Source: an uncultured Bacteroidales bacterium (GTDB lineage Bacteria > Bacteroidota > Bacteroidia > Bacteroidales > Paludibacteraceae). Taken from it: DNA of 38,586 bases. How positions within the stretch are numbered: the stretch's first letter is position 1; each line of letters begins with the position of its first letter. Made by a program: the position numbers and the translations under genes. The stretch is taken from positions 1-38,586 of the forward strand of contig ONBO01000010.1 of NCBI GenBank assembly GCA_900316125.1, read 5' to 3'. The notes under the pieces were generated by a model that saw nothing but the letters and a program-made list of their open reading frames with translations, was not told the origin of the DNA and did no database searches. Below, piece by piece: positions 26,033 through 34,305 of this stretch.

Positions 26033-27095
26033 CAGCGTCATACCATTAAAGAGAAAGGAGTCATACTGCATAATTCATGTGGTATTCTGGATTATATATC
26101 TATGCCTCCCATTCTTTATGTCATATCTTAGTGGTTTCAGTCTTACAACAGAGCGTTATCTTAGAATGTTGCCTGACTTGATGATATGCCCTCTTGTTTT
26201 CTATATCAACTACTTTTACCTGATAGACAGATTCCTGTTTCATAAGAACATATTTCTCTACATACTGCTGAATTTTGTTCTGTTTGCCATTTGCATATCA
26301 GTAATGGTTTCCATATTCGGGTTTACACATCCTAAAAATGTAGCGCCTCCAGGTTTGATAAGAGATGAGATGTTTAAGGCCACCCTACTGCAAAAACTTG
26401 TAGGAGTGCTACTGCATCAGGGCATTTCAATTGTTTTCTTTATAGCTCTGAGTGTGGCTATTAAGATGACGTATAACTCATACGTAAAGGACGTTACCAT
26501 TAAGACATACGAGATGGAGAAGAAGGAGGCGGAGCTTGCAAGCCTTAAAAGCCAGCTGAACCCTCACTTCCTATTCAACTCACTCAACACCATTTATGTG
26601 CTTGCCGCTATTGACGCAGACAAAACCCAGTATGCCGTTCACCATTTGAGTGATATGCTACGTTATGTACTGTATGAAAGCAACAATGAAGCCCTACCGC
26701 TTAGCAAGGAGATTAACTTTATAAAATCCTACACTGAGCTTATGAAGATACGGTATCAGGGCGTTGTGAGCATAAAAGAGTACTATTGCCAGAATTGTCA
26801 TGGAATGGAGATAGCGCCTATGATGTTTATTGCATTGGTGGAAAACGCCTTTAAACATGGCATTAGCACCATAGAGCCTTCATTTGTACATATCAACATC
26901 GATGTAAAAGACAGAAGCATTGTATGCCAAGTGGAGAACAGCAACCACCCTAAAGCCATAACAGACCGCACAAACTCCGGCATTGGGCTTGTAAACCTAA
27001 AAAGAAGACTCGAGTTCCTTTATGAAGGAAGGCACTCACTTGTAACCGATATTATAAATAAAAAATATGTAGCAGAACTAATAATTCACACTTAA
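26025..27095 (+). CDS. LytS/YehU-type sensor histidine kinase
   Basis: A 356-residue membrane kinase. Four hydrophobic segments lie in the first 150 residues (about 15-35, 50-68, 78-100 and 120-148), with no large extracellular loop. A short coiled coil (YEMEKKEAELASLKSQ) precedes the His_kinase domain PF06580: QLNPHFLFNSLNTIY contains the phospho-acceptor His, and an ATPase domain has ALVENAFKHGIS and GIGLVNLKRRLEF. The gene starts inside the permease end (8-bp overlap). It therefore probably senses a state or substrate of this pump within the membrane and phosphorylates the LytTR regulator encoded next. Confidence 0.9.
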   Translation: MSNSVIPLKRKESYCIIHVVFWIIYLCLPFFMSYLSGFSLTTERYLRMLPDLMICPLVFYINYFYLIDRFLFHKNIFLYILLNFVLFAICISVMVSIFGFTHPKNVAPPGLIRDEMFKATLLQKLVGVLLHQGISIVFFIALSVAIKMTYNSYVKDVTIKTYEMEKKEAELASLKSQLNPHFLFNSLNTIYVLAAIDADKTQYAVHHLSDMLRYVLYESNNEALPLSKEINFIKSYTELMKIRYQGVVSIKEYYCQNCHGMEIAPMMFIALVENAFKHGISTIEPSFVHINIDVKDRSIVCQVENSNHPKAITDRTNSGIGLVNLKRRLEFLYEGRHSLVTDIINKKYVAELIIHT

Positions 27096-27110
27096 AAATC
27101 CATCTTACTT

Positions 27111-27806
27111 ATGAATTACAAGTACAAATGCATCGCCATTGATGACGAACCACTTGCACTGTCATTAATTGAAACTTACATCAAGAAAACGCCTGAACTT
27201 GAGTTCGCAGGTGCGTACAGTAACGCCATGCAGGCCATGGAGAAGATCTCCACAGGAGGAGTGGACATTGTATTCTCTGATATACAGATGCCCGGAATTA
27301 ACGGCATAGAGCTGGCCAAGATTCTCCCTGAGCACACCTACGTGATTTTTATCACAGCGTACCAGGACTACGCCCTTGACGGATTCAAAGTAAACGCAGT
27401 GGACTACCTGCTCAAACCGGTACAGTATGTAGACTTCCGCAAGGCCACATTCAAGGCTGCGCGCTATATAAACAGCACTCAGCTTGCATCTAAGAAGACA
27501 TATCTGACCATAAGAAGCAACTACCAGATTATAAAGCTTGACACAGCCGATATTCTCTATATCGAGGCTGCAAAAGACTATATGAGGGTGGTCACCACAC
27601 AAAAGGAGTATTTAACACTGGTAACTCTCAAGCAGCTTATAAAGAGTCTGCCTGACACGGAGTTTGTGAAGGTACACCGTTCATTTGTAGTGAACAGGAG
27701 ACGAATCAAAATTCTTACAACTGAGGGCATAGTGATTGGCAACCGAACTATCCCCGTATCAGATAGCATGAGAGGGCATATTTTGAACGTCATAAGCAAC
27801 AATTAG
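27111..27806 (+). CDS. LytTR-family response regulator
   Basis: A 231-residue cytoplasmic regulator. The receiver domain has AIDDEPLA at the N-terminus, phospho-acceptor Asp in VFSDIQMPGINGIEL, and Lys in VDYLLKPVQ. The C-terminal LytTR DNA-binding domain spans YLTIRSNYQIIKL through EFVKVHRSFVVNRRRIKIL. It is the last gene of the efflux operon, 15 bp after its cognate kinase. Operon architecture suggests it controls this operon or stress genes elsewhere. No obvious LytTR direct repeat was identified upstream of 21497. Confidence 0.93.
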   Translation: MNYKYKCIAIDDEPLALSLIETYIKKTPELEFAGAYSNAMQAMEKISTGGVDIVFSDIQMPGINGIELAKILPEHTYVIFITAYQDYALDGFKVNAVDYLLKPVQYVDFRKATFKAARYINSTQLASKKTYLTIRSNYQIIKLDTADILYIEAAKDYMRVVTTQKEYLTLVTLKQLIKSLPDTEFVKVHRSFVVNRRRIKILTTEGIVIGNRTIPVSDSMRGHILNVISNN

Positions 27807-27818
27807 AAAACTTTTTAC

Positions 27819-27826
27819 TACCTTTG
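27819..27826 (+). promoter_or_regulatory. -7 element before the SPOR-protein gene
   Basis: TACCTTTG matches the consensus and lies 28 bp before the ATG at 27855. There is no clear TTTG at the proper -33 distance. Confidence 0.5.
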
Positions 27827-27854
27827 CCGTCATTAGAGGAGAACAATACAAATT

Positions 27855-28316
27855 ATGAAGCAGATATTTCTGATATTTTCAGCTCTTTTTCTAACGACGG
27901 CAATTACTATTGCCCAGGATAGAGGCACCATAACAATTAACCAAAGCGAGCAGCTTGACTCACTCGTATATAGGAACACCGCATCACAGCCGCAGTCTCA
28001 GCAAGGAGTAACCACGCAGGGGTTCCGTGTGCAGATATACTCCAGCAACCGCAACCAAAGTGCAAAAACCGGTGCGTTTAAAATTGAGAAGGAATTTACA
28101 GAATCATTCCCTGACACACACGCATATATAACCTACACCGCCCCGTTCTGGAAAGTGAGAGTGGGAGACTTCTCCACATACTATGAGGCTTTGGTATTCA
28201 GCAACAAGGTAAAGGACACATTCCCAGAGCGTGCCACGGAGGTGTTTGTGGTAAAAGAGGATAATATCAAGCCTATCTACTTCAACGCAGCACACACTGA
28301 ACCGCAGGATCTATGA
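27855..28316 (+). CDS. Exported SPOR-domain protein
   Basis: A 153-residue protein with a signal peptide (MKQIFLIFSALFLTTAITIAQ), a Gln/Ser-rich linker and a C-terminal SPOR domain: TTQGFRVQIYSSNRNQSAK, then FWKVRVGDFSTYYEALVFSNKVKDTFPE, which has the usual GxF and alternating hydrophobic pattern. SPOR domains bind peptidoglycan lacking stem peptides, often at division sites. The stop overlaps the next gene as ATGA (4 bp), so the two are coupled. No catalytic domain is present. Confidence 0.85.
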   Translation: MKQIFLIFSALFLTTAITIAQDRGTITINQSEQLDSLVYRNTASQPQSQQGVTTQGFRVQIYSSNRNQSAKTGAFKIEKEFTESFPDTHAYITYTAPFWKVRVGDFSTYYEALVFSNKVKDTFPERATEVFVVKEDNIKPIYFNAAHTEPQDL

Positions 28317-28921
28317 TAGTGCGCATATACTCTGACAACCCTAACAAGAGGGAGATTTCTCAAGTGGCCGACATACTGCGTGGCGGAGGAGTAATCATAT
28401 ACCCCACTGACACGCTCTATGCATTTGCCTGCGACATGAACAATGCCGATGCGGTAAAACGCATAGCCAAAATCAAGGGACTTGACCCAGAAACCGCCCT
28501 ATTCTCCATAGTGTGCGGCAGCATAAGCCAGATTAGCAACTTCACCACAATAAACAACGCCACCTACAAGATGCTCAAAGGTTGCCTGCCCGGCCCGTTC
28601 ACCTTCATTTTCAAGGGAGGTAAGGAACTGCCAGGAATGCTAAAGAGACGCAAACAGGTAGGAGTCCGCATACCAGACAACTCCATAGCACAGGCCATAG
28701 TGGCGGAGATAGGCCGTCCCATACTCTCATCATCAATCCCCATCAATGAGGATGAGGTTGAATACTGTACAAACCCAGAACTCATAGAGGAGTGCTACCG
28801 CGATGTGGTGGACTGCGTGATAGACGGAGGCATGGGTGGAACAGAGCCGTCAACCATCATAGACTGCACCGGCGATGAACCCGTTGAGAAGCGTAAAGGG
28901 AAGGGAATCCTCATAGATTAG
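28313..28921 (+). CDS. YciO/Sua5/YrdC-family protein
   Basis: A 202-residue YrdC-fold protein. It has the family core (GGGVIIYPTDTLYAFACD, PGPFTFIFKGG, VGVRIPDN) but the KxR and STSAN motifs that mark threonylcarbamoyl-AMP synthases are altered: KIKGLDPETALFSIVC replaces the lysine/arginine-rich loop, and LSSSIPINEDE stands where STSANxSG is expected. That matches the YciO branch more than TsaC. A full TsaC is encoded at 33579, so this copy is probably not the main tRNA t6A enzyme. It may bind RNA or nucleotides. It overlaps the SPOR gene by 4 bp and is 5 bp from the next gene. Confidence 0.8.
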   Translation: MIVRIYSDNPNKREISQVADILRGGGVIIYPTDTLYAFACDMNNADAVKRIAKIKGLDPETALFSIVCGSISQISNFTTINNATYKMLKGCLPGPFTFIFKGGKELPGMLKRRKQVGVRIPDNSIAQAIVAEIGRPILSSSIPINEDEVEYCTNPELIEECYRDVVDCVIDGGMGGTEPSTIIDCTGDEPVEKRKGKGILID

Positions 28922-28926
28922 AACTC

Positions 28927-30426
28927 ATGCTAAAAAGAATTATAACATTATCCATTGCCTTTATATCTGCCGTGGCAGCTATTGCAGGCAAACCAAAACT
29001 TGTGGTCATAATCACAGTTCAGAACCTCAACACATTCAATATAGGGCAGTTTTATGATGAGTTTCAAGAGGGCGGATTCAAACGCATGGCAGGCGGCACA
29101 TACTACCCACGTGTGGAGTTCTCATATCTTGCCACAGACCATGCCACTGATGTAGCCACACTGCTTACAGGCACAGAACCATGCCTGCACGGAATTATAG
29201 GAGAGAAACGCTTCTACACCAAAGAGCTTAAATACATATACACTCTGACTGATGACAAGTCTCACGGCCTCAATGATGACCGCCACTTGAGCGGCAGAGC
29301 GCTTAACACCCTCACATACGCTGATATTCTAAATGAGGAGACATACGGTGTTAGCAAGATAGTTTCAGTAGCCACAAACCCCACCATAGCCATGCTTATG
29401 GCAGGACACTCAGGACTGCCCATTTATATGAACAACCTTAATGGAGAGTGGAGCACGTCATCATACTACACAGAGCAGATGCCAAAGTGGCTGGAGCAGT
29501 ATAACTCAGAAAAGCCAATTGAAGGCTATATGGAACGCACATGGGAGAACCTCTATCCTGCAGCATACTACAAAGCGGCTGCAGCAGTAGGTGGAACAGG
29601 GTTCAGCTATGGAGTAAAAGCAACCTGCAACGGACTAAAGATGTACGATAACTTCACCACCATACCATACTGCAATGACTATATATGTGACCTTGCCCTC
29701 AAAGCTGCAGAAAAGGAGAAGATGGGCAATGACCTCACAACAGACCTGCTTATGGTAAATTTCTCTCTGTCACGCTTTTTTATGAAAGATGGTGTATCAG
29801 TCTCTATAGAGGAGGAGGACGCCTACCTGAGGCTTGACAAGACCCTGAAGCGCCTTATTGAGACACTTGAGAATAAAGTGGGGAAAGAGAACATTGTGGT
29901 GGCGCTTATAGGCTCCCGCACAGGAGCTGTGAACACCACAACCACCACAAACCGCAGAATTGAGTACTCTCCGTTCAATATTGACAAATACTCCGCACTG
30001 CTCAACTCATACCTTATGGCTTTCTACGGTCAGAAAAAATGGGTTCTGGGCTGCCGTGGCGGCAACATATACCTTAACCGTGAGGAGATAGAGAAGACCG
30101 GACTCAACCTGAAGGAGGTAAGTGAAAAAGCCAAGGAGTTCTTCTACCTGATACCTGGCGTGCAGAACCTCTGCACAGCAGAACAAATGGAGGAGGCATT
30201 CTATTCAAACAGCAGCATGCATTACGCCTACTACCGTAATCTGAGCGGAGACCTGCTCTACTCTCTTATGCCACGCTGGTATGAGGTTGACATTGATGAC
30301 AAGCCTACAGGCTACTTCACATCATACAACACAGACATTCCGCTGTACATCTACGGCGGAGGGCATAATAAAGAAACTAAGGGAAGTATAAAGGCTACCG
30401 AGCTACTCAGAGGAGAGTTCCACTAA
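28927..30426 (+). CDS. Alkaline-phosphatase-fold exported protein, probable pseudoenzyme
   Basis: A 499-residue protein with a signal peptide (about residues 1-21) and the overall plan of Bacteroidetes alkaline phosphatase/phosphodiesterase superfamily proteins (GGFKRMAGGTYYPRV, LLTGTEPCLHGIIG, IPLYIYGGG). The metal and nucleophile positions look lost. ITVQNLNTF has Gln32 where active members have Asp in VDQ. ATDHATDVATLLTG has His72 at the apparent nucleophile site. NFSLSRFFMK stands for the DxxxH ligand motif and LIGSRTGAV for the DHG motif; NTDIPLYIYG has Asp where a His ligand is usual. It follows the YciO gene by 5 bp. Its 3' end overlaps the ClC gene by 24 bp on the opposite strand. Confidence 0.75.
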   Translation: MLKRIITLSIAFISAVAAIAGKPKLVVIITVQNLNTFNIGQFYDEFQEGGFKRMAGGTYYPRVEFSYLATDHATDVATLLTGTEPCLHGIIGEKRFYTKELKYIYTLTDDKSHGLNDDRHLSGRALNTLTYADILNEETYGVSKIVSVATNPTIAMLMAGHSGLPIYMNNLNGEWSTSSYYTEQMPKWLEQYNSEKPIEGYMERTWENLYPAAYYKAAAAVGGTGFSYGVKATCNGLKMYDNFTTIPYCNDYICDLALKAAEKEKMGNDLTTDLLMVNFSLSRFFMKDGVSVSIEEEDAYLRLDKTLKRLIETLENKVGKENIVVALIGSRTGAVNTTTTTNRRIEYSPFNIDKYSALLNSYLMAFYGQKKWVLGCRGGNIYLNREEIEKTGLNLKEVSEKAKEFFYLIPGVQNLCTAEQMEEAFYSNSSMHYAYYRNLSGDLLYSLMPRWYEVDIDDKPTGYFTSYNTDIPLYIYGGGHNKETKGSIKATELLRGEFH

Positions 30427-32172
30427 CACATCCCTGTACGCTGTAAACACCTTGGATTTTGATACAAACCCTACGTACTTGTCACCGTCAAGCACAGGGA
30501 GGTTCCACGCATGAGAGTCATCAAACTTGCGTGCCACAGTTTCCATGGAGTCACCTATATATACCTTGGCTGGCGGTGAAACCATCAGGCGGCGCACTGT
30601 GAAGCGGTTATAGAGTTCCGGACGGAACATAATGTTACGCACCTCCTCTAATGACACTATCCCAAGAAATACGCCTTTATTATCAACTACGGCAAAAATA
30701 TTACGTTTAGACTGTGATATAAGTTTTATAAGGTCTCCAAACATAGCGGATGGGGCTATGGTCTGAATATCAGTCTCTATAAGGTCATCTGTTTTAAGAA
30801 GGCTTAGCACGGCCTTGTCCTTGTGGTGGGTCATAAGCTCGCCTTTCTTGGCTAAACGCATGGCATAAAGGCTGTGAGGCTCAAAAACATATATTGTAAT
30901 ATAAGATATTACGCTCACTATCATAAGCGGTATGAACAGGGTGTAACCGCCAGTAAGCTCGGCGATAAGGAATATGCCTGTAAGCGGAGCGTGCATTACA
31001 CCAGACATAAGCCCTGCCATACCTGCAAGAGCAAAGTTCTGTGCCGGTACGTCAACCCCCATGACATTTAGTATTACAGCCACCAGGAAGCCCGTAAAAC
31101 AGCCCACAAACAGCGATGGCGCAAATATACCTCCGCATCCGCCTGCGGCATTTGTGGCAGCCGATGCAAATATCTTAAAAAGTATTATCATTAGTAGGTA
31201 GGCAACAAGCCATATAGTGCTGTTCTGCAAACCGTAGAAGAGGCTCTTTTCAAAGATTTGTGACTGGTTAAGGTTAAGCAGTGCCGATATGGAGTCATAA
31301 CCCTCACCATACAGAGGTGGAAATATAAATATGAGCGCACTAAGAATAACGCCTCCTATTGCAAACTTTACCCAGATGTTTTTAACCTTTCTGAACATAT
31401 CCTCAATCCAGTTCATTCCACGTGTAAAGTAGAGAGATGAGAAACCGCAAACCAGACCTAAAATAATGTAGTAGGGAATACGAGAGAGAGAGAACGCCTC
31501 ACTGTTAAGGTTGAAAAGTGCAGAGTCTCCCTGTAGGATATAGGCTATGGTGGTGGCAGTAACAGATGATATGAGAAGCGGAATCACTGATGAGAATGTC
31601 ATGTCAAGCATAAGCACCTCAAGAGTGAACACTATACCGGCAATAGGGGCTTTGAAGATACCACCAATGGCACCAGCCGCGCCGCAGCCAACCATAAGCA
31701 TCAACGTCTTCTGATCTAACTTAAATAGCCTGCCTAGGTTGGAGCCAATGGCAGAACCGGTAAGCACAACAGGAGCCTCAGCACCCACAGAACCACCAAA
31801 ACCAATGGTCACGGAGCTGGCTATTATGGAAGACCACATATTGTGCGGCTTTATAATGCTCTTACGCTGTGATATGGCAAAAAGTATCTTAGTTACACCG
31901 TGGCTGATATCATCCTTGACCACATACTTTACAAACAGAAGGGCCAATACAATACCCACTGAAGGGTAGACAAGATACATGTAGTGAGCCTCATTTATAG
32001 AAAAGTTCAAAGTAAGAAGATACTGGATAAGATGTATAAGCCCCTTCAGCAGGCATGCCGCCAGCGATGTACAGACACCTACAATAAAGCTGAGCAAGAG
32101 CACAAAACGGTCATTTGGTATGGACCGTTCCCTCCACTGCAAAATCTTAGTATATCTTTCACCCCACGTCAT
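30403..32172 (-). CDS. ClC-type chloride channel or antiporter with tandem CBS domains
   Basis: A 589-residue inner-membrane protein. About 10-12 hydrophobic segments hold the ClC motifs: SHGVTKIL in place of GSGIP, GSVGAEAPVVLTG with the gating Glu, and GGCGGIFAPSLFVG. Residues from about 455 form two CBS domains (IQTIAPSAMFGDLIKLIS and RRLMVSPPAKVYIGDSME), which bind adenine nucleotides in related proteins. The ATG at 32172 overlaps the upstream sugar transferase stop as TGATG; a GTG at 32175 precedes it. Whether it is a channel or a Cl/H antiporter is undecided. It is convergent with the phosphatase-like gene, sharing 24 bp. Confidence 0.92.
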   Translation of the reverse strand: MTWGERYTKILQWRERSIPNDRFVLLLSFIVGVCTSLAACLLKGLIHLIQYLLTLNFSINEAHYMYLVYPSVGIVLALLFVKYVVKDDISHGVTKILFAISQRKSIIKPHNMWSSIIASSVTIGFGGSVGAEAPVVLTGSAIGSNLGRLFKLDQKTLMLMVGCGAAGAIGGIFKAPIAGIVFTLEVLMLDMTFSSVIPLLISSVTATTIAYILQGDSALFNLNSEAFSLSRIPYYIILGLVCGFSSLYFTRGMNWIEDMFRKVKNIWVKFAIGGVILSALIFIFPPLYGEGYDSISALLNLNQSQIFEKSLFYGLQNSTIWLVAYLLMIILFKIFASAATNAAGGCGGIFAPSLFVGCFTGFLVAVILNVMGVDVPAQNFALAGMAGLMSGVMHAPLTGIFLIAELTGGYTLFIPLMIVSVISYITIYVFEPHSLYAMRLAKKGELMTHHKDKAVLSLLKTDDLIETDIQTIAPSAMFGDLIKLISQSKRNIFAVVDNKGVFLGIVSLEEVRNIMFRPELYNRFTVRRLMVSPPAKVYIGDSMETVARKFDDSHAWNLPVLDGDKYVGFVSKSKVFTAYRDVLVELSSE

Positions 32173-33572
32173 CACATCCCCTTTCCTGTAATTATTGTAC
32201 GTATTGTGTATATTGATATCTTGGCGTCAAGCAGCAGCGACGCATTCTCAAGGTAAAGAATGTCGTATGCCGCACGCTCCACCATCTTGTCAACAGTATT
32301 GGCGTAGCCGAACTTAACCATCCCCCACGATGTAATACCTGGCTTCACATTCTGCAGCATATAGTAGTATGGAGCCACCTTCACTATCTGGTCTATATAG
32401 TATTTACGTTCCGGACGAGGGCCTATAATAGACATGTCATTACGCAGAACGTTATAGAACTGCGGCAGCTCATCAAGACGGTATTTGCGCAGGAAACGGC
32501 CAAAGCGTGTAATACGTTCATCATTCTCTGAAGCAAGCATCGGGGTACCGTTCTCAGCACCTATCACCATACTGCGGAACTTGTACATCATAAAAGACTT
32601 GCCATGCAGGCCTATCCTCTCTTGTGATATAATAGGGGTCCTGCCAATAATGATAAAGAGCAGAAGACACAGAGGTGAGAGAAGTACCATTACCACCACA
32701 GATGTCACAATGTCAAGCGCACGCTTTACACAAACCTCAGAGTCTGACATTTTAATGGCTGAGAGATCAACCACTGGTATGCCGTATAGCGTGTTGAGTT
32801 TTACACTGCCGGTAATAAGCTGATAACGTGACGGTATGAACTTAATCTTAACGCCCATGTCACCCACAAGGCCAATTATGGAGTAGATATCATTCTCAGT
32901 GATGTCATCCTTGGCTATGATTATCTCACATATACCCATATCAGATATCAGGTCTCTAAGCTGTGATGTATTACCAAGAATCAACTCCTTATCAACCACT
33001 ACGCTCTCATCATAAGACACACTCACAAAACCCTTAACAATATATCCTGTTGACTTAGGGGTGGACTTCAAGTCTGAATAGAGTTTGGCAGCCTTACTCC
33101 CCACTCCCAGAATAAGAGTGTTGAAGCCAATCTCACCACGGTTTATACGTGTAATTGTTAGAGATGTTATTGTGAGTCTTGAGGCGTACGTGAGGCAGAA
33201 ATGAACTGCCATAAGCAGCAGAAGAGAGTGCAGGAATACAGTGTAGTCACTCACAGGGTCATCAATAAGAATAGCAAAAAACAGCAACACAGACCCTATC
33301 ACGGTGGAGATAAAAGTAGAGATAAACTCTGATAGTCTGGATTTGAACCACAAGGTATTATAGTATCCTGAAAGCCAGTACATGGAAATCCAGAAGAACG
33401 GAATAAGAGGATAGACTATCTTGGCGTTATACTCAGGGAGCAGATAATAGTAGCTGAAATCATCAGTACGCAGCACATCCATGGTCCTGACGCCGTTGAC
33501 AATGGCCCAAGCAATGAGCGCTGATATGGCGTCAAAACACAAGTACTTGTATAACTGAATCTTATCCTTCAT
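32172..33572 (-). CDS. Polyprenyl sugar-phosphate transferase (WcaJ/CpsE type)
   Basis: A 466-residue membrane protein that probably starts capsule or exopolysaccharide synthesis by transferring a sugar-1-phosphate to undecaprenyl phosphate. The N-terminal part has four hydrophobic helices, then a nucleotide-binding-like CoA_binding_3 domain (NTLILGVGSKAAKLYSDL). The C-terminal bacterial sugar transferase domain has VKRALDIVTSV, SQERIGLHGKSFMMYKFRSM and IIGPRPERKYYIDQI, with DELPQFYNVLRNDMS between. The ATG at 33572 follows the tsaC stop by 6 bp; TTG codons upstream are less likely. No other polysaccharide genes are adjacent, so it may serve a locus elsewhere. Confidence 0.92.
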   Translation of the reverse strand: MKDKIQLYKYLCFDAISALIAWAIVNGVRTMDVLRTDDFSYYYLLPEYNAKIVYPLIPFFWISMYWLSGYYNTLWFKSRLSEFISTFISTVIGSVLLFFAILIDDPVSDYTVFLHSLLLLMAVHFCLTYASRLTITSLTITRINRGEIGFNTLILGVGSKAAKLYSDLKSTPKSTGYIVKGFVSVSYDESVVVDKELILGNTSQLRDLISDMGICEIIIAKDDITENDIYSIIGLVGDMGVKIKFIPSRYQLITGSVKLNTLYGIPVVDLSAIKMSDSEVCVKRALDIVTSVVVMVLLSPLCLLLFIIIGRTPIISQERIGLHGKSFMMYKFRSMVIGAENGTPMLASENDERITRFGRFLRKYRLDELPQFYNVLRNDMSIIGPRPERKYYIDQIVKVAPYYYMLQNVKPGITSWGMVKFGYANTVDKMVERAAYDILYLENASLLLDAKISIYTIRTIITGKGM

Positions 33573-33578
33573 CAACAA

Positions 33579-34172
33579 CTATTTCCTCAAAAGTACAAAT
33601 GTACCGTTTTTTTCTAACTTAATAATGCCTGAAGGCTGTTTTTTTTCTCTATCGGTGCGACGATAGTTCACTATGTAGTCCACCCCGCTCTTTATCTCCT
33701 CTGATATCTCAGAAAATACGGCTGCGGCAGGCTCTCCGCTTATGTTCGCCGATGTTGAGACCACAGGCTTTCTGAGAGCTCCGCACAAATATTTGGAGAA
33801 CTTCTCTGATGTAATACGAAGCCCCACGCTGCCATCCTCGGCTATAAGGTTCGGTGCCAGATTAACCGCCTCAGGATAGATGATTGTAAGCGGTTTCTCT
33901 GCCAGTTCAGCAAGGTCATAAGCTATGTCTGGAATCTCCTTAACGTACTGTGACACACGTGCCATGGAGTCACACAGGCACAGCATTGACTTGCTGTCAG
34001 CACGGCGTTTCAGCTCATAAATTTTCTTAACCGCCTCTGCGTTTGTAGCGTCACAACCAATGCCCCAAACTGTATCTGTGGGGTAAAGGATTATACCGCC
34101 TTCACGCATAACCTGAACCGCCTTTTTCACTTCTTCAACTATTATTTTATCAAGTTCTTCAATTTTTTCCAT
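33579..34172 (-). CDS. tsaC: L-threonylcarbamoyladenylate synthase
   Basis: TsaC/YrdC makes threonylcarbamoyl-AMP for the t6A modification at position 37 of ANN-decoding tRNAs. The 197-residue protein has GGIILYPTDTVWGIGCDATN, the KRRADSKSMLCLCD loop with the conserved Lys/Arg, PLTIIYP, VGLRI and VVSTSANISGEP, all in the usual order. It is the catalytically complete YrdC-family member in this window, in contrast to the YciO-like copy at 28313. The ATG at 34172 is the only good start. It heads the tsaC, sugar transferase, ClC cluster, with its own -7 element at 34195-34202. Confidence 0.93.
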   Translation of the reverse strand: MEKIEELDKIIVEEVKKAVQVMREGGIILYPTDTVWGIGCDATNAEAVKKIYELKRRADSKSMLCLCDSMARVSQYVKEIPDIAYDLAELAEKPLTIIYPEAVNLAPNLIAEDGSVGLRITSEKFSKYLCGALRKPVVSTSANISGEPAAAVFSEISEEIKSGVDYIVNYRRTDREKKQPSGIIKLEKNGTFVLLRK

Positions 34173-34180
34173 AATATTAC

Positions 34181-34188
34181 TAACTTTG
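34181..34188 (+). promoter_or_regulatory. Possible -7 element of recJ
   Basis: TAACTTTG fits TAnnTTTG and would place the start near 34195, giving a leader of about 110 nt made largely of the repeats before recJ. No -33 element is clear. Confidence 0.4.
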
Positions 34189-34194
34189 TATCTG

Positions 34195-34202
34195 CAAAGA
34201 TA
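34195..34202 (-). promoter_or_regulatory. -7 element of tsaC
   Basis: TATCTTTG on the minus strand matches the consensus, 23 bp before the tsaC ATG. It faces the possible recJ element across a CTTTG-TATCTG-CAAAG palindrome. Confidence 0.6.
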
Positions 34203-34249
34203 ACACCAATTTAATTGAAAATTGACGAATTGATGAACAAAGTGAATAA

Positions 34250-34305
34250 AGTTGAAAGTTGAAAATTAACTCTCAACTATCAACTATCAACTGTCAACTG
34301 ATATT
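34250..34305 (+). repeat. Eight-unit heptamer array ending exactly at the recJ ATG
   Basis: In one 7-bp register: AGTTGAA, AGTTGAA, AATTAAC, TCTCAAC, TATCAAC, TATCAAC, TGTCAAC, TGATATT, then ATG (34306). The AGTTGA units can pair with the TCAACT units, giving a hairpin of about 13 bp with one mismatch in the leader. Confidence 0.85.
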
